DNA from: Carya illinoinensis
Taxonomy: Eukaryota; Streptophyta; Magnoliopsida; Fagales; Juglandaceae
DNA: 64,000 nt
Assembly: GCF_018687715.1 (NCBI RefSeq)
Contig: NC_056766.1
Location: 15,991,001 to 16,055,000 of the forward strand
Reading direction: 5' to 3'
The position numbers and the translations under genes are program-made. The notes under the pieces are model-generated. The model ran no database searches. It saw only the letters and a program-made list of their open reading frames with translations, and was not told the DNA's origin. Within the stretch, counting starts at the first letter, position 1. Each line of letters starts with the position of its first letter. This document shows, piece after piece, positions 21,111-35,000 of the stretch.

Positions 21111-22601
21111 AATGAATTACGAAGACATAAAGACAAGAAAGATACAAAGTCAGAAGAAACTGACATACAGAAAGGTCAAAGCAGGTAGGACTCAGCTATT
21201 ACAAAAAATGAAAAAGACTATAAAAGAAGATTTCTACGGATTTTCAGATTTCTCTACATAAAAAACGTAATGATTTATTCTCCTCAATTTCACTCTCTAT
21301 ATCTCTACAAGGACGACATCTTCTTCAACCTTTCCTCAACTATATTTTCTCCATTATATTGAAAGCTATATAAGGCCACAAGAAACTGTACAATCGCCAA
21401 ATATAATAGATTTTTCTCTCAAACAACTTGTGAATATAAGCTTTTATATATATTAAACTGCGTAGATCTATGTCTATATCTCCTTTTATTTATATTTTAT
21501 ATTCATCATCATGTGCCCTATGACCATGGGTAGAAACAGAAAATTTGATTTGGGGGGACAAGTTACAAAAAAATAATTTAGGGGGGCCAAATACTAATTT
21601 TCATATAGCCTACCTTATAAAAACACCCTTAAATTTTTAATTTTCATCAAATTTTGAAAATTTTGGAGGGGCCGAAATCCCCCTAGCCCCTTAGTAGTTA
21701 AGCCCCTTACTATGACCATATTGTTGGGCACCGGTTCCACCAGTAAATTTAATCTAGCCAAATAAGCAGTTGTATTTAAGGGTGGCAATTAGTGTCAACG
21801 GGCCATGTAATGTCATAGATCATTTGACTACTATATGAGTCAACTCAAATACGACCCGTTAAACTAAATAGGTTAAACCTTTAAATTTTAACATAACCTA
21901 TTTAAATAATTAATAATATGATACGACCCGTTTTAATCTGTTTAATAATTAATTAAAAATGAGTCAACACGACACAAGCCATTTCAATCCATTTTAAATA
22001 AATGGGTTTAAATGACCCACATAACCCATTTCAACTCACCCACATAACTCATTTGATATGATTCACATAATCTCACATAAAAGTTAAAATCAATATTTAT
22101 TAGTAACTACAATATCTCAAAAAAACCAATAAAATTTGCTAATAACAAAAAAAAAAATCAATATTTTTCTGATTTTAACATATAAAAAATGAATATTATA
22201 ATTCTAACAATAACAAATATGATCATGAGTCCAAAATTACAATCACAACAATTAAAAAAAAAGTATATTTAGAAATATCAATATTAAAATCCAACAATAA
22301 TAAAATTATAATATTGAAATAAAATCTAAATAGGTAATTATTGTGGGTTGATCTTGTACCTTTTATTAACCCATTTATTAACTGTGTCTAACAGGTCAAT
22401 AAAAGTTACAAATTGTACCTATGGAAAGGAAAAATGATTTATGGTGGTTAGTTTTAAAAATAAGGGTTGAAATGAGTTAAAGTAATTAATTCAATGCATC
22501 AAGATGTTTGGAATATTTATGAAACCAACCCATTCTCCATGCTTGCAATTGCAAATATAGAGAATGCTGGAACTCCAACCGAACCGGTGGCCATGGACAT
22601 G
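21111..22601. other. Intergenic with a partial hAT-like repeat
   Basis: No gene was recognised. 21775-22440 begins AAGGGTGGCAATTAGTG and has many GACCCGTT / AACCCATTT words, a pattern seen in non-autonomous hAT elements of plants, but the matching right end and target duplication were not found. 21540-21720 holds a GGGGGG(A/C)CA-containing stretch of unknown origin. Confidence 0.45.
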
Positions 22602-22632
22602 CACTACAACAAAATTGTCTTTTTGTTATGGT
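22602..22632 (+). mobile_element. Truncated start of an outer CACTA-like element
   Basis: CACTACAACAAAATTGTC starts 31 bp before the large CACTA element. If the large element and one GGT copy are removed, this joins TTTTATTTTGCAACGAAC at 45,388 on, which reads like the continuous terminus of a second element with GCAACG / TCATCAC repeats. The matching right end was not found. Confidence 0.45.
22630..22632. repeat. 3-bp target duplication, left (GGT)
   Basis: GGT precedes the CACTAC terminus and recurs at 45385-45387 right after the terminal TAGTG. CACTA elements make 3-bp duplications. Confidence 0.8.
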
Positions 22633-22639
22633 CACTACA

Positions 22640-23690
22640 AGGAATTTGACTTTTTACAGCGCTCAAAAGCGTTGCAAAAACTACTTAAAAACGCTACAAA
22701 ACTTCAATTGCAACGTTGAATAGTTCCTTGCACACTTGACACTGTTAACTCTTTTTTATCAATAGCAACGTATATGAAAAAACGCTGCAATTGATACTAT
22801 TTGCAGCGTTTTAATTTCGTTGTAAATACCAAATCATAATGCTGAGAACGGTGTAAACATTTCTTGTCTAAAGTGCTGTAATAACTCTACTGCAGCAACA
22901 TAAATCCTTGCAAATACCAAAATAAATGTTGTAAATAATAAAGATAAAAAGCAGCGTTAGGTGTTATTGTTGCATTTAATCATGGTTGCAACGCTTTAAA
23001 ATCGTTGTAATTCTCAAAAAACGCTGCAAATACTTTATAGCAAATGCAACAATTGTTAATTACGCTGCTTATAATATTTTTACAACGTTTTTATATTGCT
23101 ATAATTACCTCTTTGGCGCTGTAAATACACACGCTTGAAGTAACAAATGTTACTTTCGTTGCTTTTAAATTTTTGGCAAGGGCTAAAAATTGTTGCAACT
23201 ACTCAATAGGGCACTGTAAATACCCAATTCAACAGCAATAATTCTCTCTTTTGGTTGCTTTTATATTTTTTACTAGTAAAAATCACTGCAACTAGTCTAT
23301 ATGGCACTGTAAATACCCAATTCAAAAGCAACAATTGTTTCCTTTGGTTGCTTTTACATTTTTAGCAGTGACTAAAAATCGTTGCAACTACTCTATACGG
23401 CACTGCAAAATGTGAAAATAATGCAATAGCTGGCTGTTTTGTTGCTTTTAAATACTAATAGCAGCGCCCGATCAACGCTGCAATTACTCAAAGTCGTTGC
23501 AGTAACTTTGTGCTAAAGCAGCGTTTTATTTGTTTTGCTGCTTTTTGATATTTTGCAACGTTGAAAATTTGCTGCAATTAATTAAATGCAGCAATTTGAA
23601 TTATGTTTCCAACGCTTTAGACATGCAGTTGGGGAGGTAATTTGCAGCGATCTAAACTGGCTGCAAATACTTTTGGTACCTTTCTTTTAT
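22640..23690. repeat. CACTA left subterminal repeats
   Basis: Over 1 kb, several dozen short words in both orientations, such as AACGCTGCAA, GTTGCAAC, GCAGCGTTTT, CACTGTAAATA and GGTTGCTTTTA, are spaced roughly every 20-40 bp. A 60-80-bp block (TCGTTGCAACTACTC then CACTGTAAATACCCAATTC) recurs three times over 23,170-23,410. In En/Spm such repeats bind the TNPA protein. Confidence 0.85.
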
Positions 23691-26600
23691 TTTTCTTCGC
23701 TTCTCTTAACGTCGTTGGTGTTAAAGTTTCATTTTCACACTAAAAGTAACTAGAGTTATATTATTATTATTTAAATCAATTATTTTATTTAAATCTGGAA
23801 TTTAGTGACTGACTTGACTAATTTCATTTTCCAAAGGCCATGATGAAATAATAAATTATATAATTGTGTTAATATCAAAAACTGCAGTTAATTACTAAAC
23901 TCTTTTCAATCAGTACCTATCGTAAGTAATGACCACACTTTTCAATCAATCATTAAGTAATTAAATATTTTGGTTTCATAATAGAAAATCCATATATTTC
24001 CTTATATGCACTGATGAATATATTGGATCAAATTATAAAGCATCACTTTCATGTAATATAATAAATCAAACATATTCATTTATCTAAATCCAGTTGAAAA
24101 TTCACATTAATGTAGTTATAGGCTATACATTGGGGTGGACCAATTGAAACAAAGGCCTACTACTTACAAATTACAGATTTCAAACCACCATTATAACAAA
24201 AAAGAAAAAGGAAACCATATATTTGAGACATAATCCATTAAGACATAGACATAGTTGTTGAAGAGGCACATAAATTTAGAAAGCTTCGTTAGTCACATGG
24301 CCCAACATTGTCATGTTTCAAAAAAATCAAACCAGCTACAATATTTGGAAGGGACCTTCTCAATGATATCTCATTAGTTATGCTCTTAAGATGTTAAACA
24401 ATCCTAATTGGTGCAAAAAAGGAGAAACCATGCCAGGAGATAATAAATGTGTTTGATATATTTCTGTGAAAAGCTTTTTGGAAAGTGTATCTAACCCACA
24501 GCATATGTTTAAAGACAATGGGCTCTATTTATATTCTTATCTTTGCCACCTATTTAATGCAACAGAGAGGATTTAAGGAATTCTAGTGTCATCAAGTGTA
24601 AGCTTCTATGGCAACTAACAGCATAAAATATGTCTTGGATATATAGAACCTAAGTCCTACACTAACAAACTTGATCTATGGTACTTATCACTTCTTTTTC
24701 AAACCCTGTATCTTCTTTGACAGAGAAGTGATATGTATGTGTTGACTAATAACAAAAAGACTGCCTTGGAATCAACAAGTTTCATTAGCAAATCAGCATT
24801 AGTAATGTCTTCTTGGAACACCCTACAATATCCCTTGAATATTGTTTGTTAGTTTGATTTACTTAGCTGGGACAGAAAGGTCTCTTGCTTGTCTTTCAGC
24901 CAAATTATATGCAACAGAACCTGAGCCTTTATTTTTGTGTTGTCTTTACATTACCAAAAACAGACCATAGATTCTCACTCTTTCTTTTTAATCATAGTTT
25001 AGTAGTTAAAAATTCAGTTATAGTGAACCTAGACCCTTCTAAATAACGTTTAGTATTTGGAAGATTCAGTTAAGCATTCTACTGAAACTGTTGTTCTTGA
25101 TCCTTCTAAAATGATGTTAACTGGGTATTTTTGGAAGCTGAGAACTCAAACTCAGATCTTGGATCCTGCAATTTAGCATGTAAATCTAGTAGGCCTGAAT
25201 AACTTGCACTATCAAAATGGGAGCTCTACTTCACAAAGCTTGCTTGTTTAGCATACAGCCACATCTAAAGCTCTACGTCAATGCAAGACCTAGTGACCAC
25301 TATTTTGCATTAAAACCGGTATTCTAAAGTAGTATCTGCGCATGGTGATACTACTATAAACTAGACCTGAGTCTGAACAACATCCATCACAACCTCACCA
25401 TCTCCAAGTAGTTTAATTAGCATATAGCCATAATCAAAGGTCATACATGCACTACCAAAGACCCAACTCAAAACTGAATATTGGATTTTGTAACCAATAT
25501 TCAGTTTCTGCCCACTAACATCCAAATAATAAACATTTTCCTTAAATGCAAACCACTTGATTTGGGGAGAGAGATAGACCCAAAGAAAGAGATAGAGAGA
25601 GATACATGCAATATATGTCAATAGAATTTTCAGCCAAATTTGGTAATTTCCTTAATGGATTTGGCCAAATTGGGTTCTAAGTTTTAGAAAGTGTTTCCTT
25701 CAATAGCAGGTCATCGACTAGTCTCCAATAAAAACATTTAGGTACCATAATATTGCAACGTTAGTTTATTTATTAGATTCTGCACAGTTGAAAGACTCAC
25801 CCTAATCTCTACAAGTGCTATTCGAAAGATTAAAGAAAATAAAGTAAAAAAAAAAAAAAAAGGAAAGAAGTTAGCAAGGCTTTAGACATGTCAAGAGATC
25901 TAAGTAACCCAACTTAAACAGTTGAATAGCCAACTACTTGTTCTACACAAAACACCAACATCTTTATTAATTCTTTTATACAATTTGAACTCCACAAAAC
26001 ATTCCCAACACTTCGCTGCAACTCTCATCCACATTCACATATACACAATTATGAAAATCACTTCAGTACACAGTTCACAAATATTGCAATATTACCTCAA
26101 CAGTATATGCTGGAAATTCACCACAATAGTATATAGTTCTCAAATATAGGTACAATTCCAGATTTCAATATGATATTGACATACCTCTTCACATGCAGAG
26201 TTTTAGTGCTTCATCTCCTTTTAAGTTCTAAAATGTGCAATTGATCCACAATTTATGTCCAGATTTGGACTTCATTAAATAGAGCATACAATCTATTAAA
26301 TCAAAGACAATAATACTCACACCAGTTCACTAACTTCGATGCTCTTTCATGCACAACCATTAAATGCCAAAAATGTCAACCATAAAACTCATGTAGCTTG
26401 TAATGGTGCACAAAGATGGACAAAGAACTGCTATTGTTGTTCTTTTTGTTTTTTAGAAGAGTAAACTCAAATTTCTAATTTTTAAGTTACGTGTCCTCCC
26501 AGATCAAGATCAACAAACATTCCAAGAATCTTTATGTTACAAAACAGAAATTAGATTACACCCATATTTCACCAATTTAGTAGATGGAAACTCTAATCTA

Positions 26601-27089
26601 GTATTAAAGTCCAACCTCCCAGATTTCCAGATTTTTGAGTAAAAGTTTACATCCTCAAATTTCACCTTCTTAGTAACACTTGAATTCATAAGCTGATATC
26701 AAGCCTTCCTTATGGAAGCTATAACTAGTTTAAAGGCATCTTCTATGTGACTGAGCCATGCTGACAATTAAAATCTTTCATTAAAATCCAGAGTTGGAGA
26801 AGCCCCCACCCAATTTAACTAAAGGAGGGTATATAAAAGTTGACTTGTTAAACTGCATTTATATTTGGTGATCAATCAAATACAAAAAGCATGCGCATTA
26901 TCTAAAAAATAGGTAGCAGAAATTTTTTACTACCCTCAATATCAAAATCCATTGTCTAATCTACAATATTGTTTACAGCTCAATCCAATAATAGGTTCAT
27001 TTCAAATGGAATCATTAAGCTGGTCTATAGTTAATATATACTGCATGAAGCAAATCTCCAGCTGAACTGATTTGCTACATCCACATATA

Positions 27090-27130
<41 letters not shown>

Positions 27131-28544
27131 TCTCATAATTCTCTGAGAAGCTGACAGTTGGAGTGTTTTGCCAGCAATTATTTGAATTTCTTTGCTAGGT
27201 AAGAATATGGAAATAACATGGAAACCACTTACACGAAAAGTTAGGATAAGATTTTCAAACTTCTAATCAGCACTGATGTATCATGACTATACATAAGAAC
27301 TCAGATATGAATCTTATTGCTAAATATAATTTGCTGAAAATAATTATAACAATACACTGATTTTAATTTCTTTGCAACTATTTGCTATGGTCACATCTCA
27401 GAACAATATGCTCTATCTTAATACAATCTATCATAATGAACAACTCGAGTCAATCTCCTTATGGTATTCCATTTCCATATGGGGGTTATATGCTAAGAGA
27501 GATTATGAGGAAATACACATTGCAAGTGGAGTTATCTATAGACCATCTTTGCCTACTTCATGCACAGGAACGTGTAATTAGGAAATGGACCCAAAATTTC
27601 TTATAAAGATGATGGAGGAGAACAATGTGATTTCATCACCTTATGTAGCTTGCCCATCCATTTCACTGATCCCCAATCTTCTCATATTTGGCCCCTATGG
27701 TTTCTAACAAAATTAAATTATAAACATCATCAAAAACACAAGCACATTGTTATAGATAATGTGTAATTATACATATGATATATCTAGTGTAAATGATAGA
27801 CATTTTAGTGAAATCAATAACAAAACCATGTGAACCAAGTTGACATGTAAACAGTAATATGATAAAGGATCAATGCTTGTGCGTTTACCATACCTCAAGA
27901 GATATGAGACCCCAGTCACTCCAAGTGATATGGATGCAAGATCTTCCAAGTGCTGCAAACCAATCATCATCTTTCCTATTGAAAACCAAAATACATGAAA
28001 ATATAAGCCACAACCTCTCTACTATAAATATATTGAAAACTATAAACACAATGTAGCACTTTCTTGACAAGAAGTTAGGGATTTGAACACAGTGTACCCA
28101 GAATTAGGAAAGATGCTCAAATCACTATCATTAATAAAGTGAATTAAAGGTAGCCTTAATGAAGTTTTTGTGATATACAAGAAGAATTAAGGTTGCAAGG
28201 TTGCATATAAAGACAAATGTAAAATGCATATTATTGTACCTTAAATATCACCAAAACAACTATGCTAATTGATAGCCACTAATCCAACTAGTGTAAAATA
28301 TAATGTATGACAAGGAATGAAATGCTTACTTAACTTCAAGAATTAGTTCCATCTACTACACTGACAATAATCTTGAAGATACTTCTTGTTAAGGGTTGTT
28401 GCAACATTCATTTATCGAAACACCAGTCACATCCTTATCCAACAGGAATGCCTGACTGTATGAATATTCATACAATGCCAATCCCATAAACCCCCTCAAG
28501 TGCCCAATGCCTCCCACAACACAAAAGTAGACAGCTTAGCTCCA
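23691..28544. other. CACTA interior, left: no recognised gene
   Basis: About 4.9 kb of AT-rich sequence. Frames at 25361-25621 (minus), 25922-26149 and 27372-27606 are short and match nothing I know. An (AT)n run lies at about 27086-27122. There is no clear exon structure. It may be 3' untranslated or nested transposon DNA. Confidence 0.5.
27086..27122. repeat. (AT)n microsatellite
   Basis: Nearly uninterrupted AT units, with a TTTATAT break at the left. Confidence 0.85.
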
Positions 28545-28612
28545 TATATATATATATATTATATATATAATATATGTGTGTGTCAATATATATATATATA
28601 TATATATACATA
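28545..28612. repeat. (AT)n / (GT)n compound microsatellite
   Basis: Two AT runs separated by TATATGTGTGTGTCA. Confidence 0.85.
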
Positions 28613-28689
28613 CCACCCAACATCTCCCACTACCAAAAAGTGGCCAAACTACTCAAAAAATTCCTTGTAATTATTTCTCATCGATACTC

Positions 28690-31149
28690 ACGGAGTCTCT
28701 CTACGAAACGTTTCGTAGAGAGACTCCATGTAGGACGGGAAATTCTGGAAATTTGACTGCATCAGCTTATCTGTTTCATTTTGCCTCTCACGAAGCCTTC
28801 ACACTTCATCCTGAATTGCATCAAGCTGCGTCTTGTAGTTCTCAGCATCTTTCCTATAATCCTCAGCATCTTTCTTGTAATTATCGGCATCTTGTCTGTG
28901 TTTCTCAACCAATGCAAGGTACTCTTTTTCTCTTTGGATGTCCCGTTATCTTGTCGACTCCGGGATGAACATCTCTCCTAGTCCCCTTGCGTATCCTGGT
29001 CTAGAGTCAAGGACTTCCCTAAATACACTTGCTGCTACCTCATTGGTGTGTTGCTCAGGCGCGAGACCATCCAGCTTCCCAACCATCTCATTCTACACGT
29101 GTAAATTTTAAAATCGTTATCGTTAAGTCGTGTTGTGACATATGAATAAATCAGATTCAAATACCAAGCTGGAAACCACCTTTATTTCCAAAAAAATAGC
29201 CTAACATAATTGGGAAATACTCACATAGGTGGCTTTAGTTGCTAAGGTGACAAATTTACCGTTCTTCTTTGACCAATGAATCTCCTTATAGAACTCCACC
29301 AAATTCGCATTCGTAGCCCGCTACAAAGTTAGTAATTTTGTCAAGTATATGTTCAATAAGGAACATTTAACATATATCCTAAATACTTATGCACATATGT
29401 TTGGTCAACCACACATACACATCAATATGAAACAAATGCATGACATGTGAATCAACATGTACATTTCTTAATGGATGCAATTGTCATTTATCCATTTTTT
29501 ACCTCTACCAAAAAAAAAATGGACATAATGGGTTCATTTTTGGCCACTCCCATGCCTCATTAACTAATTCTGATATTAATTTAAGAGGTCATTCTAACCA
29601 ATTTCAATATCGTATGTTAAATAAGTTGTCCCCAACTCTATAATCTCACATTCTAATTTATCATACGTTAACAGAAACGTGTATACGCCATGGACCTCAA
29701 ATTTGTACCAACAATGTTGTAGTTTTTTTATGAAACAACCTTTAATGCATTACAAGTACTAGAGAAGGGGGTACCCAACATGTTTATGTATTTTATATAA
29801 AACCCTTACAAATGTATAATGGAATTCGTGGACCAGTATTAATTGCATCAAATGAATTGTGATAGAAAGATTATTGGAGAATGGGTTGTGACATCAAACT
29901 AGGCTGAAATCAATTGCATACCTTCTCCTCCAAAATCCTAACAAAGGATTTCTGGCCTGCTGTGTAGTTGATGGTTAACGCCTTTCTATTCTCCTGATTT
30001 TGCCTTGACATTTTTTGCCATTAAAACCCAATGTCAGCTTACCTAATACCACATAATAAACAAACCATGTAAAATTTCCCATGAAATGTGCCTCTAGTTT
30101 TATATTTTGAATAACCATTATATACCTTAAATTCCGTCGCTTCCCCACCTCCGACACAAGGTAACCCAAACGTTCAAGTCAACCATTGAACAACCAGAAG
30201 CCAATGCTTCTTCGTGGCTGTCATATGATTCATATTTTTTGTGTCATTGGTGATGGAATGCATTGAACCTCTTATGCAGCTACTTGAGGACGGTCAACCT
30301 ATGATTCTTCCGATCCCAATCCAACACGAAATCACCCTACATGAATACACATCACGTTAACATCATCTTGTATTGTATGCCCACTCCAATGATCCACCAT
30401 GAAAGGCAATATATCTTACCTTCACACGGTCGGCCAGCTCATCCTTTTGTGCTTGTGGCACATTGGTCCATCTCTCATAGCTCATGTCACAATGTTGTTT
30501 TATTATTTGTGTAACCCGTGCCATGAATATGGATGAGTTGGTACAGTACGGTGCCGTTTCTCCATCATTAATCTTCAAAATCAATTTTCCTTGCCTTCTC
30601 ATCTTCTCGAACTCAATACACTTAGTGGGCCCACATCTCCGTTTGGTCTGTTCCTGGTTTGTTGCAGGCATTGTCGGGGCAACTGCATTTGTATTACAAG
30701 ATAACAAAAATGGACAATTAGTCTTCATAAATCTTTTGTTGTTTACACATGTCATGGGGGCTTTTTAGTGAAAATAGAACAGAAATGGATACATCATATC
30801 GATATTCTCTCCGTTAGGTGGAGTAACAACTATACCCACATTGTCTCCATTAGGTGGGGTCAAAACTGTAACAAGATTGCCCCGTTAGGTGGGGGTTCTC
30901 TTATGGGTGACAGAACACAGCTCGGCTCGGGTGGGGGCATTTGAATGGGACAAGGAGGCTCCCATGGATGACTGGGGGGTTGAGTTGAATCATCCGAGCT
31001 TGACTGATCTTCATTTGAAAGGCCGTGATATCAAGCAATACGACAGCCTCATGGGACATGGCGTGCTGTAGATGAGCATGGTCCAAATCGACGGCCACGA
31101 AAACCTCATCTAGCCCCTCTTCCTTGGGAACTTGCTTCCATCGTGTCAC
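28690..31149 (-). pseudogene. CACTA second protein, TNPA-like (plant transposase 24 / Ptta-En-Spm family)
   Basis: Read on the minus strand in pieces. A possible first exon is 31149-30901. Next is a region with VLTPPNGDNV and VVTPPNGENI repeats (30880-30800), then 30755-30420 (GETAPYCTN..., DMSYERWTNVPQ) ending at a GTAAGA donor. Then come 30336-30126 (GDFVLDWDRKNHRLTVLK, EEALASGC, DLNVWVTLCRRWGS), 30010-29925 (QNQENRKALTI...FVRILEEK), 29325-29225 (LVEFYKEIHWSKKNGKFV) and 29095-28690 (RPGYARGLGEMFIPEST plus a charged coiled coil with DAEDYRKDAENYK). The order and motifs are those of the plant En/Spm TNPA-like family, which binds subterminal repeats. Stops interrupt it at least four times, e.g. 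after TVLK, after AFHHQ, after PEST and after QDEV. Exon borders other than 30420/30336 are approximate. Confidence 0.82.
28692..28727. repeat. Perfect 36-bp palindrome
   Basis: The 18-base arm GGAGTCTCTCTACGAAAC is followed without spacer by its exact reverse complement. It lies in the last part of the TNPA-like gene, next to its coiled-coil segment. Confidence 0.95.
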
Positions 31150-32081
31150 CTACATTTATTTACAATACACAATTTAAGTTAGAACTAATATCCAACTGAC
31201 ATATGCCAAGCATAGGATCCACATTAAATAAAAATGCACTCTAATACCCCTTTTTATACAACTAATATCTACTACATATGATTTATTGCTATATTTTGTG
31301 TAATACACGTATATAGCAATCCATCATTAATATTCAAACGATATTGAATATTAATGACGCATGAATTTTCAATTGTTGAATACTTTTCCCACAAACACTT
31401 CAAATGAAGATGCCATGCATGGAAAAGGGCCTTCATTGCCAACTATAAGAAAGTACACAATTGTCAAGATATTTACCTCCGAGGTTGATCCTCCTCATTT
31501 CTTGAAGACTGAAGTTGGGAATAGTCAAACTTTTTACAGTTATCATCTATGTGGTTTTTAAGACCTAGTTACTGGTCATAGAAAACCAATAAGCCCACAT
31601 TGTCATTATTAAAATCACGTATATATATATATGTGTGTGTGTGTGTGTAGTAAGCTTGAGTTTATAATTAATTTTGCTATGGACTTGGAGCTTTAAAAAA
31701 TTAAGCAGCGGAGAAAAATATATGATATAAATTAAAATATACAAATTGATTAACAAAATAAGCAAATGTTTGAGAGGAAACATTGCTAGCTAGCTGTTAA
31801 ATTCCTATTTAACCTACACAACATCATTCCATACACATGCATGCACAAGCTAGTAATTACAAATTACATTAATGCATTGCTAATAATTCTTTCATTATAT
31901 ATGCCCCTGATCATTCATAGTGTGGGCATTACGCATCTGTAGGCTATCTAACAAAATACCCAAATATTAAATATTCCATTACTTGGTCCAAATGGTGAAT
32001 CAAAAAAAACTGGGTCATTATAACTTAGTTGATCTGAAATATACATGTATTACGAAATACTTTATATTGTCCATATATACA
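31150..32081. other. Spacer between the two CACTA genes
   Basis: Holds (AT)n(GT)n at about 31621-31648 and otherwise AT-rich DNA. No exon was recognised; an intron or the TNP2 3' UTR may lie here. Confidence 0.5.
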
Positions 32082-35000
32082 TTACAAAAAAGGTAAACTC
32101 AATACTACAAACAAAGCAACGATTTTAGCTGGTTGAATAGGCTGATAACGACTCCTCGTCTGTGGAAAGTCCTCCTCATTTGAATATTCCCCATCACCAG
32201 AATCATTTTCAGAACCAGAAGCAATCATGCCATCGTCAATAAAGTCTGTCGGCCTTACATTTTGACAAGCCGAACTTGTCAGTTCTCGTGCATCAATCAA
32301 GATAGGTTCTATATCATTCCTATTCAGTGGAGCTGACACTGGACATGCATCGCACTGCAATGGTGCATAATCATATGACTCCTCAGTTTCTTGATAGGCA
32401 TCATCATCACTTGATGATGATGATGATTCATTATCTTCTAACACTCTTGGCACCAATGGAATGTCATATATATTCTTGTTCGTGTACTTCTGCACCACAA
32501 ACCATCTCCCTTTTGCCCTTATATCTCTGATGTAAAAACACTGGGCAACCTGGCATGCCAACACAAAGATTCATTCTTATACCAAGTCCTGTCCATATTG
32601 ATACTAGTCATATGGTTATCAACTCGTACCCCTCGTCTTGGATCACCAACGTCAAACCAATCACACATGAACAAGTACACCCGATGCCAACCCATATAGT
32701 GTAACTCTACAATCTCATTAATAACATCGTAGAAGTCCACATTATTAATACTTTCGTCTCCAGTTACCAACACCCCTGAATTTTGTGTACGCCGCTGAAG
32801 TTCACATTGTTTCGTATGGAACCTATTGCCATTTATAATGCAAGCCGCATAGGATGCAACCCACCATTCAGGACCACAAGCTAATGCATATAGATCATCG
32901 ATCACACCAAGTGGGTTGGTGATACGCTGGTCCTGAACCTATAACAATACATAGTACGAATGTCATCACTTATAGTTTTTTCAACTTAGTCAGGAAGGAT
33001 CGGGTTCATCTAACTAGGGAGGGAAGAAGCTAACTTACACGTTTCTTCAACCAAGTTGAAAATTTAGATTGATGTGTTCGATCGATAGAATTTTGGTTGT
33101 GCACCTTACATTTCTCATAGTGCTACCTACATTTGGAGATCACAAAATCGCGAATCATTATATGTAAGATACGCTAAGGACATACAACATAAATGGGTTG
33201 TCCCCATAAAGCCATAAAAAATTAAGTTTGCTGCTGAGAGATAATGGATGCTTACTCTAAGTAGGGTCCAATCTCAGTGCAATTGTTGAGGACATACCAG
33301 GTTGCTTCCGTTAGGAGTTTATCTGATAATTGCCAGTGGGAAGCTGTACCCATGGGACGAACTTTCTGGTTGAAAATTTTGAACCCATCTATATTCTCGG
33401 CTTCACCATCAATGTTGCGGTCTGTTTGAATAAATTTCATCTCAACATCTTGTAAATACAATGAACAAAATGTCAGGCATTCAATGTGAATGTAGGCTTT
33501 GGCTAATGAGCCTTCTGGGCTGGTTTTATTCTTAACATACCGCTTGAACTTGCCAAGATACCTCTCACATGGATACATCCACATGTATTGTACTAGACCC
33601 CCAAGTAGGGCCTCACAAGGTAAGTGGACAGCTAGGTAGATCATGATATCAAAAAATGATGGGGGGAAATATCATCTCCAATTTGCATAGAATTGTGGCA
33701 ATATCAGTTTAGAACTAGGATATTTGGTTAATAACCAAGGTTCGGGCATACAACCCCTTGAAGAAGGAGCACAATTAAGTCAAGGCCAATGCAATATCTA
33801 TTCGTAAAAACCCCCCAACAGTAATAGGAAGTAGTCTTTGCATGAAAACATGACAGTCATGACTTTTCAACTTTGAGATTCTACAATCTCGTACAGAAAC
33901 ACAATGCGAAATATTCGAAGCGAAGCCATCTGAAAATTTCACATCGGCCAACCATGAACAAAATTGCTTCCTTTCGTCACCGTGTAATGTATATGATGCA
34001 TGTGGCATTGTAACACATTCACCATCATACTTCAAATGTAATTATTTTTTGAAGCCAAAAATCTCCAAGTCCCGTCGAGAATTGATATTATCTTTACTTT
34101 TACCAGGAATGTTCATTAAAGTGCGCAACATGTTATCGAAAACATTCTTTTTAATATGCATGACATCTAAATTATGTCGAAGACGCAGGGTTACCCAATA
34201 TGGTAGCTTGAAGAAAATGCTAGATTTTGTCCAGTTCAACTCTTCAACAGTGCGTTTTCTCTTTCAATGAGATTTATCAAATTGCACATCCCCAAGCATC
34301 AGCAGTTGAGATAAAATATCAGATCCTTCTAAAACCCTTGGTGGTGGGCGATGATCTTCTTTATCATTGAACAAATGTTTTCTCATTCGCCACATGTGAT
34401 CGAGAGGCAAGAAACGATGATGTCCCATGAAACAATGTTTTTGGCCATACTTCAACCACTGTGATTCTGTGCTCTCATTACAAGATGGACAAGCCAATTT
34501 TTCTTTTGTTGACCACCCAGAAAGAATTCCATATGCTGGAAAGTCATTGATTGTTCACATTAAAGCAGCGTGCAACATGAACGTTTCCTTTGTGGAGGCA
34601 TCATACGTAGGTACCCCATGTTCCCAAAATTCAAGCAGTTCATCAACCAACGGTTGCAAGAACACATCAATGTCATTACCTATAGATCTTGGCCCAGGAA
34701 TAATGAGGGATGTCATGAAGAATTGGTCCTTCATGGACAACCACGGCGGCAAGTTATACAGAACCAGGATTACTGGCCAAATGCTATACGGTTTAGCCAT
34801 ATTGTTGAAAGGATTGAAACCGTCACTTGCCAAACCAAGTCTTACATTGCGAGCATCCTATGCAAACCAACTATGGTCGTCATCAAATCTCCTTCAGGAC
34901 TCAGCGTCTGCAGGATGTCTCATACATGACTCATCAGTTAGTCATTGCTCTTTTTGCCATTTCTTATCACGTGCTAAATTTGCAGATATGAAGAGACGTT

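Noticed and set aside
22490..22632. Alternative CACTA start at 22,602 for the large element
   Set aside because: The right end matches the repeat starting at 22,633 over 28 bp, and only that start gives the GGT duplication.
22640..23690. Repeat array considered as CRISPR-like
   Set aside because: Units vary in spacing and orientation and lie at a CACTA end in a plant genome; they are subterminal transposon repeats.
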